A stretch of 64,000 bases of DNA, taken from an uncultured Gammaproteobacteria bacterium (GTDB lineage: Bacteria > Pseudomonadota > Gammaproteobacteria > DRLM01). The notes beneath the pieces are model-generated. The model was not told the origin of the DNA and did not search any database. It saw only the letters and a program-made list of their open reading frames with translations. The DNA is taken from contig CAMYKQ010000035.1 in the NCBI GenBank assembly GCA_947259075.1, positions 1 to 64,000 on the forward strand. Direction: 5' to 3'. Each line of letters begins with the position of its first letter. Position 1 is the stretch's first letter. The position numbers and the translations under genes were made by a program. This document shows positions 44,375 through 52,987 of this stretch, piece by piece.

Positions 44375-46276
44375 TTATGGCACGTTTTGCTCGTGGCTGA
44401 GTTGGTCGTAGAGACGCGCTTGCGCGTAGAGCGCCCGGCTGCGGTAGGTCTCAACTTGGCGCTTTCTCGCGGTCAGGGCGCCGGTGATGAGTTTGGCGCA
44501 GTACTGTTCCCGCCCCGCGATGGCGGCGTCCAATTTTCCGGACAAATTCTTCAGATACTGATCGAGCTCGGTAATGCGCTGGGCGAGACCGGCGAAATTC
44601 AGCGGAGTCATGTTCACTATTTCTTCTAGCGACGACTGCACGGCCGAAGTATGTTCCAAGTCATGATCCAGCGCGCGCAAGGCCGCCTTCACGCGCCATA
44701 GCCGTTGCGGAAATTCGGTCTTCAATTGCCATTGCAGCATGCCATATAAAATGCGGAATTTTTTTAATTGAGCCGACGCATCCATGGCGCTGGCGGGCAG
44801 CGCATCCAGTCTTGATTTAATCTCCAGCAATTGCCGTCTAGACTCACGCTCGTTGACATCGGCGAGCGCGGCGGTATTTTCCTCCCCTTCGATAGTCGCG
44901 ATCTCGGCTGACAGGGCGGCGCGTTGCGCAATGATGGTGTCTAACCTCTTCTGGTAATTGGAGGCGCTCAGTTCGGTGACATTCAGCGCGTAGCGGCGGC
45001 GGCGTTCTTCCAGCATGGTGTGCAGGAGGGGGATTCTTTCTTGCCAGCGCGCCACCTGGGCCTTGAGGAAATGCAGGTCGCGGTAGTCGCGATAAGCCTT
45101 CTGAAATTCGCTGGAGGCGACGACGTCATACGCGTATTTCCCGGCCGGCAATTCCGGAAAATTAGCGGCCAGGCTAAGTCGTGCCGCGTCTCCCCCGGCG
45201 CTAGCGGGAACGCTGGCCCGCAACAACTCTTCAAAACTTGTGGACGATAGCGCGGTATCGAGCGTGGCGCGCTCTCGATCATAGATGGCGATGGCGTTTT
45301 GATAATAGCTCAAGGCCAGTTCGGGCGCGCCGAGCGTTTCCAGAGTATAGGCGATGGCCACCAAGGCTTCCTGTGATGCCAGGTCCGCCGGTCTCGCGGC
45401 CAATTCAAACCAGGGCATCAGTCCCTCTTGCGGCCGGTCTTGCGCGCTGTAGGCCCAGCCGCTGCCGAGCAAGGCCGGCGATGAGAAAGGGCCGCTCAAG
45501 CGCACGCGGGAAAAGGCGGCGACGGGATCGCTCAAGGTTTTATCACGCAGTGAGGCGTAGCCGAGGGCGATGTTGGCCTTGTCGCGCAGCGCGTACCGCT
45601 CTTCGTCGCGCAGCGCGTACCGCTCTTCGTCGCGCGCGTCCATCACGGCGACTTGGTTCAACAGTTCCGCGCCTTCCTTGACGCGCTTGGCGCGTATCAG
45701 CGCCGTGCCGAGGTTATAGCGGGCATACTCCCGCCAGATCCCGCCGTGCTTGAGCTGTTCCAAGGTCTTCTTGGCCTCATCGAATTTATTTTCCCGTAAC
45801 TGAGTGTTCACTATTAGATTGAGCCGCTCCGCGTTCTTGGCAGCGGGCAGGGCATCGCCGACGGCTTGAAAAGCCGTCAAGGCCGCGGCGTATTGCTCAT
45901 CTTGGTAGCGCAGTTTTCCCAGATAGAACCAGGCGAGATCGTGAGTATACGGGCTGGTTGCACCGTCCAATAACCGCTGAAAAATGGCCGCGGCGGCGTC
46001 GTGCATCCCATAGGAAAGATAGAGCGAACCCAACAGCAGTTCCGGGTCGGCGCCCTGTGCCGCTATCGGCGCGCGTTGTTGCGTCACCATGATGCGGGTG
46101 ATGGCGTCGAAGTAGTGATTCTGATAGAAATCGAATAGCACCGCGCCGTAGCGCGGATCGCGCACGGACTGCGGCCGCAATGGATCGCTGGCCGCGAACG
46201 CCGCCGTAGGCGGGATGAGCAGGCATGCCAGCGCCAGTGAGATCCCCCATGATTTTGCGCTTCGCACCGCGCTCAC
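44375..46276 (-). CDS. TPR and coiled-coil periplasmic protein
   Basis: 633 residues with a signal peptide (GISLALACLLIPPTAAFA). The N-terminal half has TPR-like repeats (YGAVLFDFYQNHYFDAITRI, LYLSYGMHDAAAAIFQRLLD, LAWFYLGKLRYQDEQYAAAL). The C-terminal 270 residues are long charged helices, likely coiled coil (KRLDTIIAQRAALSAEIATI, SRRQLLEIKSRLDALPASAM). A perfect 24-bp tandem duplication gives DEERYALR twice near residue 220. Part of the large operon, 2 bases from the next gene. Probable scaffold; no enzymatic motif. Confidence 0.88.
   Translation of the reverse strand: MSAVRSAKSWGISLALACLLIPPTAAFAASDPLRPQSVRDPRYGAVLFDFYQNHYFDAITRIMVTQQRAPIAAQGADPELLLGSLYLSYGMHDAAAAIFQRLLDGATSPYTHDLAWFYLGKLRYQDEQYAAALTAFQAVGDALPAAKNAERLNLIVNTQLRENKFDEAKKTLEQLKHGGIWREYARYNLGTALIRAKRVKEGAELLNQVAVMDARDEERYALRDEERYALRDKANIALGYASLRDKTLSDPVAAFSRVRLSGPFSSPALLGSGWAYSAQDRPQEGLMPWFELAARPADLASQEALVAIAYTLETLGAPELALSYYQNAIAIYDRERATLDTALSSTSFEELLRASVPASAGGDAARLSLAANFPELPAGKYAYDVVASSEFQKAYRDYRDLHFLKAQVARWQERIPLLHTMLEERRRRYALNVTELSASNYQKRLDTIIAQRAALSAEIATIEGEENTAALADVNERESRRQLLEIKSRLDALPASAMDASAQLKKFRILYGMLQWQLKTEFPQRLWRVKAALRALDHDLEHTSAVQSSLEEIVNMTPLNFAGLAQRITELDQYLKNLSGKLDAAIAGREQYCAKLITGALTARKRQVETYRSRALYAQARLYDQLSHEQNVP
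45581..45628. repeat. Perfect 24-bp tandem duplication inside the TPR gene
   Basis: The 24-base unit at 45581-45604 is repeated exactly at 45605-45628, keeping frame and duplicating eight residues. A third, partial copy of 7 bases follows. The absence of any sequence difference suggests a recent slippage event. Confidence 0.95.
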
Positions 46277-46300
46277 TTCAGGCCGCTCCGGTTATGCGCA

Positions 46301-46861
46301 TCATTGATCCCAGACGGCGACTTCGAAATCCGGCTGCTGCTGGCCGCTATCATCGACGATCTTGAGCTCGACGAACAGCGGCGTCAGTTCTTTATCTATT
46401 ACTTTCGTCACCCCGCGTTTGTAGTCGCGGCCGTGCGGCCCCTTGCCGATGAAATAGGCCGTGAATTCGTGGCGGCCGCTCTTCAAGTTACCCAGATACA
46501 GGCGGTGTACACCGCCCTCCTTCAATGCGGCGAGCTCTCGCTGGGTATAGAGATAATTGGTGACGATCTTGTCGTCCACCCGTAACTGCACTGAGTCCAG
46601 CGCAAAGAAGTCGCCGATATCGAGCGAGACGAAGACCGTGAACTGCGTGCTTTCCGGGTACAGAATATCTTCCTCGATCATGAACAGCTCGCGATTGATC
46701 TTCAGGACCTCCGCTTTGAGAGCTTGGATTTCCTCATCCGGCGCGGATGTTTTGGGGGCGGTATTCTCCGGCAGCTTATCGTCCGCGCTAACCGCGGCCG
46801 CCAGCGGCAGGCCTAAGGCAGCGAAGAGCGCGATGTAAAAAACAAAATGGCGGGGACTCAT
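46301..46861 (-). CDS. Coiled-coil periplasmic protein of unknown function
   Basis: 186 residues. Signal peptide (FVFYIALFAALGLPLAAAVS), a coiled-coil helix (about 43-65; EEIQALKAEVLKINRELFM) and a beta-sandwich-like domain (FTVFVSLDIGDFFALDSVQL, HRLYLGNLKSGRHEFTAYFI, PLFVELKIVDDSG). I do not recognise a family. It lies between the DUF3570 barrel and the TPR genes in the same operon and probably binds one of them. Confidence 0.85.
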   Translation of the reverse strand: MSPRHFVFYIALFAALGLPLAAAVSADDKLPENTAPKTSAPDEEIQALKAEVLKINRELFMIEEDILYPESTQFTVFVSLDIGDFFALDSVQLRVDDKIVTNYLYTQRELAALKEGGVHRLYLGNLKSGRHEFTAYFIGKGPHGRDYKRGVTKVIDKELTPLFVELKIVDDSGQQQPDFEVAVWDQ

Positions 46862-46928
46862 GGCTGAGCTTTCCTCTGGCAGGGTGGGCGCAATCGTGCG
46901 GGCGTATCGCGAAACAGGCGTGACATCA

Positions 46929-48140
46929 TCAGTACCATAGGGACAGAAAAAGGCGAATTACATTCGCGGAGAACTTATAAAGAGGCTCGTCGCCGGCGCT
47001 GCCGGAGGCGGTGATATCACGATAATCATCATAATTGAATTGAATGTGATCGATGTGCAAATTCAAACTGCCTTTGTCGATATAGTGCCATGCATTCCGC
47101 GCGAACTCGTAACTGATGCCGGCGCCGACGGTATGATTGCTCATCGTGCTCAACTCTTTATCCCGGGCCAAAAAGTTCTGGGATGAGATCCTCGGGAAAA
47201 GGTCGCTGAAAAAATCGGCCGCGCTCTGGCTGTAGAAGCGGTATTTCAGATCGACGGTCCAGTTGCCGTCGATAGGGTGGGTGTAGTCGATTTGAGCGTT
47301 ATGCGCCGTGATGCCCCAGGAGTCGCCATAGGTCCTGAATTCGCCGTGTACCGAAGCGCGGTACGGCAGGTAATAACGCGCCTGTAGCGTAACGGCGCTG
47401 CTGCTATGGGTGCGGGGATAATGCTCGGGCTCGAAGCTGTAACCGATCGGGTTGGTGGGGTCCAGATACCGGACCGAGCGATAGGGGTTGTTCAAAAACC
47501 CCTCGTCACTGATGACCTCGAAGGTAAGACCCAGCACGCTGTCCTTGGTGAGGACTTGCGACAGTTCCAGCTGGTAATTATTCCGGCCGACATCCTCCAT
47601 GAAATTGGTTTGGCCATTCTTGCGCACCGTATCCCATCCCCGGGAATAGCCCATGGAGATCGTCGTCATGTCGCCGAACATATCTTGGCTGATCCTAAAA
47701 TTCGCGGTATTGGCGCTGTAGTCGCTTTCCTCGCTATTGGTATAACCCGCGATCAGCGTCACGTCGCCTTTGAGGTAATTCACGCCGATGGATTTTTCCT
47801 TGCGCTCTTCCTTGTAGGGGCTGCCTTGGGTGACGACATCGATAGAGGCGCTGGAGACATGGTCAACGTAATAATTGCCGGATAGCGAGGTGCTGGTGCC
47901 GAGGGTCTTGCGCACCAGTACCGACGGTCCGGTGACCTTGACGCCGCCGCCATCGTACGAGTGATAAAGAGCATCGGCGCGTTCCTCGGGAAGTACCCCG
48001 GCATCGCCGCGTGAGGGATGGCAGAGGGCGATGAGCGCGCCCAACAGCACCCATTTGCCAACGCCAGGATTAATTGCAGCCACAGCCGCCGCCTCCGCCG
48101 CCTTCGGCGCCGCGCGCGCCCTCGCGGGCTTGGTAGACAT
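46929..48140 (-). CDS. DUF3570 outer-membrane beta-barrel protein
   Basis: 403 residues as drawn. The body from about residue 55 (ADALYHSYDGGGVKVTGPSV) matches DUF3570, and alternating strands run to a C-terminal aromatic (LFLSLWY), as in outer-membrane barrels. The hydrophobic signal is WVLLGALIALCHPSRGDA at about 30-47. The N-terminal 29 residues are Ala/Lys-rich and are encoded where the gene overlaps the end of the DUF4266 gene by 71 bases in another frame. A GTG at 48050 would remove most of this overlap, but neither start has a clear ribosome binding site. DUF3570 genes often travel with DUF4266, TlpA-type thioredoxins and ApbE, as I recall. Confidence 0.85.
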   Translation of the reverse strand: MSTKPARARAAPKAAEAAAVAAINPGVGKWVLLGALIALCHPSRGDAGVLPEERADALYHSYDGGGVKVTGPSVLVRKTLGTSTSLSGNYYVDHVSSASIDVVTQGSPYKEERKEKSIGVNYLKGDVTLIAGYTNSEESDYSANTANFRISQDMFGDMTTISMGYSRGWDTVRKNGQTNFMEDVGRNNYQLELSQVLTKDSVLGLTFEVISDEGFLNNPYRSVRYLDPTNPIGYSFEPEHYPRTHSSSAVTLQARYYLPYRASVHGEFRTYGDSWGITAHNAQIDYTHPIDGNWTVDLKYRFYSQSAADFFSDLFPRISSQNFLARDKELSTMSNHTVGAGISYEFARNAWHYIDKGSLNLHIDHIQFNYDDYRDITASGSAGDEPLYKFSANVIRLFLSLWY

Positions 48141-48300
48141 GATTCATATAGGCCGCGGCGGCGGGGTGTCTCTCGCCGCTCATGATGGGGTCGGCGAGAT
48201 GCGCGCGTTCATAGGGTTTGACCCAAGGTTCCACGCCGCATGCCGTCACCGTCAGGCAGGCGATGATCAATACCGTGATGTTGAATGGCCGTCCGTTCAT
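48070..48300 (-). CDS. DUF4266 lipoprotein with Gly/Cys tail
   Basis: 76 residues. Lipobox TVTACG near residue 20. The DUF4266 core is EPWVKPYERAHLADPIM and AYMNHVYQAREGARGAEGG, ending in GGGGGGCGCN. The tail with two cysteines at the extreme C-terminus is unusual and could bind metal, be oxidised by the adjacent thioredoxin or be a modification site. The ATG overlaps the stop of the TlpA gene (ATGA). Predicted to be a small membrane-anchored periplasmic protein. Confidence 0.9.
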   Translation of the reverse strand: MNGRPFNITVLIIACLTVTACGVEPWVKPYERAHLADPIMSGERHPAAAAYMNHVYQAREGARGAEGGGGGGCGCN

Positions 48301-48809
48301 TCTCGAATCAATGCCCTGACTTGCTGTTGATACTCTTCCTCATAGCCGGGCTGGTAGCCCATGTAGAGGTGTCGCATATTGCCGCCGCGATCCACTAATA
48401 GGGTACTGGGCATGCCCTTTATTTTATAGAGTTTGCTGACGTTATTGGCGCTGTCGAAGAGGATGGGGAAGGTGACGGGTATGTCCTTCAACAGCGATTT
48501 CGCCGCGTCGGAATTTTCCTCGACATTGACGCCGAGGATGATGAAATCCAGCGAACGATAGCGTTGATAGAGTTGATCCAGTACCGGCATTTCCTGGCGG
48601 CAAGGCCCGCACCATGACGCCCAGAAGTTGATCATGACTACCTTGCCGCGCAATTCGCTGAGTTTGATATTGTCGCCGCCTTGACTCTTCAAAGTGAAAT
48701 CGGGGGCCTTGCCTTGTATCGTTTCCGCCGTGGCGCAGGGCGCTAGGCATACGCTTAGCGTCAATGCCGCGATCAGCCGGATGAAAGTAAGGCGCTTCAT
48801 GATATGCAT
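48297..48809 (-). CDS. TlpA-like periplasmic thioredoxin
   Basis: 170 residues. Signal peptide (LIAALTLSVCLAPCATAE), then an AhpC/TSA-type thioredoxin fold: APDFTLKSQGGDNIKLSELR, VVMINFWASWCGPCRQEMPV with the CGPC active site near residue 70, cis-Pro in GMPSTLLVDRGG. Periplasmic thiol reductase or oxidase. Its gene is directly coupled to the DUF4266 lipoprotein with terminal cysteines, which makes that protein a likely client. Confidence 0.95.
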   Translation of the reverse strand: MHIMKRLTFIRLIAALTLSVCLAPCATAETIQGKAPDFTLKSQGGDNIKLSELRGKVVMINFWASWCGPCRQEMPVLDQLYQRYRSLDFIILGVNVEENSDAAKSLLKDIPVTFPILFDSANNVSKLYKIKGMPSTLLVDRGGNMRHLYMGYQPGYEEEYQQQVRALIRE

Positions 48810-48822
48810 AGCGGGTCTCCTG

Positions 48823-49491
48823 CTAGAAAAAAACCGTTGCCCCCAATGAGAGTTCGATGTTGTGCGTCTTTTGCTTCGCGCCGAATAGATCGACGTCGAA
48901 GATGTGATCTCTTACATCGCCATGCAGCGCCAGCCAGTCCGTCGCCAGAAAGCGATAGCCGGCGCCCAGATTGACGGTGAACCTGTCGTCGCCCGCGAAG
49001 CGGGTGCTGCCGGCCCCGGCGATGATGTACAGGGCGGAATTGAAGGTATGTTTGGCGCTAAGGAACGCTTCTCCGGGGAGCAGGTTATAGCCCAAAGACA
49101 GATTGTAATAGCTCAGCGTTCTTTCACCAGTGGTGAGCAATTCGGCCGCGCCGCTGAGGCGTTCGTAACTGGTCTTGCCAGTCTCGGTTTGGCCAGCGGC
49201 GGCCTCGACGAAGAAGCCCTCGCTGATGTGATAGGCGGCGCGGACGCCAAACACCGGATTGACGCCGAAATCCTCCACGCTCATCAGGCCGCCAAAGACG
49301 CCGACCTCAAAATCCTCGGTGTCGATGCTGGGCACGGTGATGTCGCGGCGCGCCACTTGCGGCTTGATGACCTGCTCGGTTTCCGCGGTCATGGGTTCCG
49401 CCGCGTGTACTGCTGGTGCGCACAAACCGCAGAGGCAGACCGCTAGCGCCGCGATGCGGCCTAGAAAAATATGGCGAATCCTGCTTTCCAC
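48823..49491 (-). CDS. Outer-membrane beta-barrel protein
   Basis: 222 residues. Signal peptide (IAALAVCLCGLCAPAVHA). An eight-stranded-type small barrel is suggested by GVRAAYHISEGFFVEAAAGQ, LSYYNLSLGYNLLPGEAFLS, YIIAGAGSTRFAGDDRFTVN and NIELSLGATVFF at the C-terminus, ending in Phe. The pattern matches the barrel family first noted in myxobacteria and its relatives in gammaproteobacteria, as far as I recall. Its start lies 31 bases inside the end of the upstream SH3-barrel gene, a paralogue. Confidence 0.9.
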   Translation of the reverse strand: MESRIRHIFLGRIAALAVCLCGLCAPAVHAAEPMTAETEQVIKPQVARRDITVPSIDTEDFEVGVFGGLMSVEDFGVNPVFGVRAAYHISEGFFVEAAAGQTETGKTSYERLSGAAELLTTGERTLSYYNLSLGYNLLPGEAFLSAKHTFNSALYIIAGAGSTRFAGDDRFTVNLGAGYRFLATDWLALHGDVRDHIFDVDLFGAKQKTHNIELSLGATVFF

Positions 49492-50207
49492 TCGTGTATT
49501 TCCTCATTGGCGTCGTGATCGTTGCTGGCGGAGAACACAAGATAATCGTTGTATTCAACCCGCAAAACGAAGCGGCGGCTGAGATAGGCTTGGGCGCCTA
49601 TCCCGACATTGGCGAATTGATCGGTACGATCGGCGCTCTGTACCAAGGTGGCGCGCGGCTGGGTGCGCGCCACGCCGGTGCCCAGGGCGAAGAATGGCGC
49701 TATGCGCCATGCGGGAAAAGGGTGGGCGAGGAGCGCGGCCTTGACTGACACGCTGCTGGAATAATCTCCCAGAGCCTGGGTGAGCGTAAGTTCGCCGGAC
49801 AGATGTTCCGCGAAGCGATAACCGCCGAATAAACTGATGGCCCGCGCGCCGCTGTAATCACCGCCGCTCACGCCCATTTCCCATCGGTGGCGCCGATAGT
49901 CAGCGATCGCTATTGCTTCAATGTGAGTTTTTTCACCGGAGGGCGTCAGGGTCAGCTCCAGTTGGCGCAGATTGACCCAGCCTTCTTGCTCCTTGCTGGT
50001 CCGCACCTTGAACCAATCGGTCTTGCGTTTCAGCAGGGTGATCGTTGCGCCGCGTTCGACCACCAGAAACACGGGATAGCCGCTGCCCGCGCCGGTGTGC
50101 AGCTCGATGTAGGGATCGGCGATTTGGACCACACGGTATTGTTCCGCGCCGTAGGCCAGGCCGCTAAGCCAGCATTGTGAGATCAAAATTAACAGGGTAA
50201 TGCGCAT
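49461..50207 (-). CDS. SH3-domain outer-membrane beta-barrel protein
   Basis: 248 residues from ATG at 50207. Signal peptide (LLILISQCWLSGLAYGA), a bacterial SH3 domain (about 22-85; YIELHTGAGSGYPVFLVVER, WFKVRTSKEQEGWVNLRQL), then a barrel like the following gene (ISLFGGYRFAEHLSGELTLT, FFALGTGVARTQPRATLV, FVLRVEYNDYLVFS, EWKAGFAIFF). The SH3 part may bind peptidoglycan, tethering the barrel to the wall. First gene of the ten-gene operon. Confidence 0.9.
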   Translation of the reverse strand: MRITLLILISQCWLSGLAYGAEQYRVVQIADPYIELHTGAGSGYPVFLVVERGATITLLKRKTDWFKVRTSKEQEGWVNLRQLELTLTPSGEKTHIEAIAIADYRRHRWEMGVSGGDYSGARAISLFGGYRFAEHLSGELTLTQALGDYSSSVSVKAALLAHPFPAWRIAPFFALGTGVARTQPRATLVQSADRTDQFANVGIGAQAYLSRRFVLRVEYNDYLVFSASNDHDANEEIHEWKAGFAIFF

Positions 50208-50341
50208 GTCGTTACTAATGAGTGAAGGATGTGGGCGCGGCAATGCGGGCGCATGCCGTGCCATTCGTGGTGCATCCGTTGTCGCCGTTAATATTTGCAT
50301 TAGTCATGGGGCGTGCGCCGTGTGTCATTTAAGTCCATGGC

Positions 50342-52987
50342 TCAGTCTATCGGGACGGCGAAGGGATTGTTGTAATACTGCGCGCCGATATCCAGCCACT
50401 CCGCGAGCAAACGCAATTCGGCCGCGGTTAACATCCCGTCATGGCTGCCGCCCGCGGCGAATACGTTGAGAAAACGGCTGGCGTGCGCGCCCGTCACCGA
50501 CATCGAAGGCCGCACGGGCACGGGCAGCAGTATCGGCTGACCATCCGCGTCCAGCCCCGGCACCAACTTGTCTTGCAACGCGCCGTCCGCGATCTCCTGT
50601 TCATTATCGGTGAACAACAGTTCGCGATAGGACTTGAAGTGATCGGGCTCATCGCTGGAAGGGCCGTCGCTCAAGTCCAGTTGCGCCGCGGGGACCTGTG
50701 GCGCGGCGGCATTGTCCACCACGTTATGGCATACGCTGCAAGTATTGTCCGCTAGCACGGTAATGCCGTCTCCGGCCAGCACTTGGCGGGACTTGCCCCA
50801 CAAGGGATGAATGTGTTGCTCATAGTTGATGACGACGCGGCATTGCGTGTCCCACTGGGTTTGGCAGTTACTTGTGGCCGGCGCCGGCGTGTCGAGACCG
50901 GCGTAACGATAGCTCAAGCTGGCATCCTTGGCGCGCAGCGAGGCATCGGTCCAGACATCGTCGTAGTTGATATCCACTCGCGGCGTTTGCGCCGCGCAGT
51001 CGGTCTGGCAGCTGATGCGCGCGCGTGTCCGCGCCATGGTCTCGCCGATGTCGGCCCACAAGTCTGGATCGGTGTTGGGGAAGGGGAGGCCGGCGGCAGT
51101 GGCACCGGCATTGACCGGTGGCGGCCCCGCGGGGCTGGCGTGCGGGGTGCCGCTGCCATGGACGTGGCAACCGTTGCATTCTTTGGTCTCACCGGGACGC
51201 AGTTGCAGCCAGTTTTGGTGTTCCGCGCTGATGCGCCGCCCATCCTTGTCGAGGATGTCGATAGTGAGGGGCACATTGGCCGGTAGCTTCACCATCACTG
51301 AACCGTCCGGCTCGATGGGAACGTAACCGATGATTTCCCGCATCAAGCGTTGCCGGCTGGCGCCGAAGGCCGTGCCGGGGAGGCGCAGCACGCTGCGATC
51401 GGGAATGGCGACGCCCTTGACGATGCGCAAGAAGCGGGCGGGACGTTGATCGGCGTTTGTTCGCAGCGGATCGGCCAAGGCGGTGATCCCGCCGGGTGCG
51501 GTATCGACACCGTCCATATCATAGACGCTGCGGATGTGGAGGATGCCGGCGCCCTCCGCGAGCTTGTCCGCGTCCAAGCCGAGGCCGGCGGTCTTGTCGT
51601 AAAGGATCGCGGGTGGCGTGGGCCGGGGTTGCGCCGCCACCACCTCGGTAATCATCGAACCCTCCTGCGCGACCACCAGCGGCAGTTGTGTGTTCTGGTC
51701 GAAATCGTAGATCCACGCGCCGTAGAGCGGCGGGGCTTCTTGCGTGTCCGCCGCCGCCAGCCGTTCGCTGGTGCAGGGCACTATTTTGTCTTGCTGCAAA
51801 AGCCGGCAGGGACTCCACGCCACCAAGGCGCGCGCCGTGCCGTCCCACAGCGGAAAGACCGCGTGAAAGCGGCCGCCGGGTGAGGGGAGACCGTCGGTGC
51901 GGATTTGATTCACCGTGGCCGGAGCCTGTCCCTCCCCGGTGAGCAGGCCGCGGCTGGACCAGACGGGCTGGTTGTAGTCCGCGAAGTTGGCAGCGTCGAT
52001 CGTGACCAGATCGCCGCCGCCCTGGCCGCTGCTAAACGGCCCGAGTATGGCCATGATCTTGCCGTCTGGCGTCTCGCGCGGCTGGAGGAATTGCACGGCC
52101 GCGCCCCCGGTGCCAGTGGTGTGGCTGTGAGCACCGTAGGCCACTCGCAGCTCGGTGCCGTCCGGGTGCATCTTGTAAAGGCTGATGGCATTGCTGCCGC
52201 CCATGTGATCCCAGCGGCTGAAGAGGACCTCACCGCTGCTTAATACCATGGGATCGAGGTCGTGACTTTGATTGAAGGAGATTTGATGGATGTCAGTGCC
52301 ATCGGCATTCATCACGTGTAACACCAAGGCCTCGTCCCGCAGGTCCTCATCCAAGGCGGCGAACTGCGGTTTGCCCTCGTCGAGGAGAATGGCGCGCGCT
52401 TGGCGCTGGCGGGTGGAGGAGAACACGATGCGCTTGTCGGGCAAATAATGCGGGGCGATATCCTCCCCGGCCTCCGCCGTGATATCGGAGGCGATGATGC
52501 GCCGCAGCTGATCCGTGGCGATCTCGTATTCCCAAATGTTCCAGCTGGGTTGCTCCTCATCCGTGGCGTTCTCGATTTCGGGGGCATGCATGGCAAACAG
52601 CAGCCGCTGGCCGTCGTAAGAGACGTCGACATCCCTGACGTCGCCCATGCCTTGGGTGATGGACGCGGTGATGTTTTTATCCGTCGCGCTGGGCGAGGCG
52701 CGTTCGCGCAGGTACAAATCACCCCCGGCGTTGAAGCTGGCGGCGCGCCGCACGTCGCCGCGCGCGGGGTTCCCTTGATTGTCCAAGGCTAGCGGGCGCT
52801 TGATATAGGCCATAGGAAAATCCGTGACCACGGGGTCCGGGTCCTGACCGCTCCCGCCGACATCGCCGCCGCAGGCGGTGAGCACGGCCGTCAATGCGCC
52901 TATCAAGGGCAAGGCCCATCTGCTGCTGCGGGGTAAAGCTGCGGTATCGCTAGTCATGCCGTTCATTGTTGTGCTGTCATTTCTCAT
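50342..52987 (-). CDS. HzsA-like dihaem lipoprotein
   Basis: 881 residues. Lipobox TAVLTACG near residue 38. The first 500 residues look like a beta-propeller with PD40-type blades (DVDVSYDGQRLLFAMHAPE, LPDKRIVFSSTRQRQ, MNADGTDIHQISFNQSHDLD, MVLSSGEVLFSRWDHMGG). The C-terminal part has two c-type haem sites, ECNGCHVHG near 610 and NTCSVCHNVV near 740, and a C-terminal DGMLTAAELRLLAEWLDIGA helix. This is the layout of proteins related to the hydrazine synthase alpha subunit, which in most bacteria have no known reaction. Nothing here suggests anammox. Periplasmic and lipid-anchored. Divergent from the other CxxCH genes. Confidence 0.88.
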   Translation of the reverse strand: MRNDSTTMNGMTSDTAALPRSSRWALPLIGALTAVLTACGGDVGGSGQDPDPVVTDFPMAYIKRPLALDNQGNPARGDVRRAASFNAGGDLYLRERASPSATDKNITASITQGMGDVRDVDVSYDGQRLLFAMHAPEIENATDEEQPSWNIWEYEIATDQLRRIIASDITAEAGEDIAPHYLPDKRIVFSSTRQRQARAILLDEGKPQFAALDEDLRDEALVLHVMNADGTDIHQISFNQSHDLDPMVLSSGEVLFSRWDHMGGSNAISLYKMHPDGTELRVAYGAHSHTTGTGGAAVQFLQPRETPDGKIMAILGPFSSGQGGGDLVTIDAANFADYNQPVWSSRGLLTGEGQAPATVNQIRTDGLPSPGGRFHAVFPLWDGTARALVAWSPCRLLQQDKIVPCTSERLAAADTQEAPPLYGAWIYDFDQNTQLPLVVAQEGSMITEVVAAQPRPTPPAILYDKTAGLGLDADKLAEGAGILHIRSVYDMDGVDTAPGGITALADPLRTNADQRPARFLRIVKGVAIPDRSVLRLPGTAFGASRQRLMREIIGYVPIEPDGSVMVKLPANVPLTIDILDKDGRRISAEHQNWLQLRPGETKECNGCHVHGSGTPHASPAGPPPVNAGATAAGLPFPNTDPDLWADIGETMARTRARISCQTDCAAQTPRVDINYDDVWTDASLRAKDASLSYRYAGLDTPAPATSNCQTQWDTQCRVVINYEQHIHPLWGKSRQVLAGDGITVLADNTCSVCHNVVDNAAAPQVPAAQLDLSDGPSSDEPDHFKSYRELLFTDNEQEIADGALQDKLVPGLDADGQPILLPVPVRPSMSVTGAHASRFLNVFAAGGSHDGMLTAAELRLLAEWLDIGAQYYNNPFAVPID

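Noticed and set aside
50342-52987. True hydrazine synthase (anammox) subunit
   Set aside because: No HzsB/HzsC partners and no other anammox genes are present; the HzsA-like layout is found in many unrelated bacteria.
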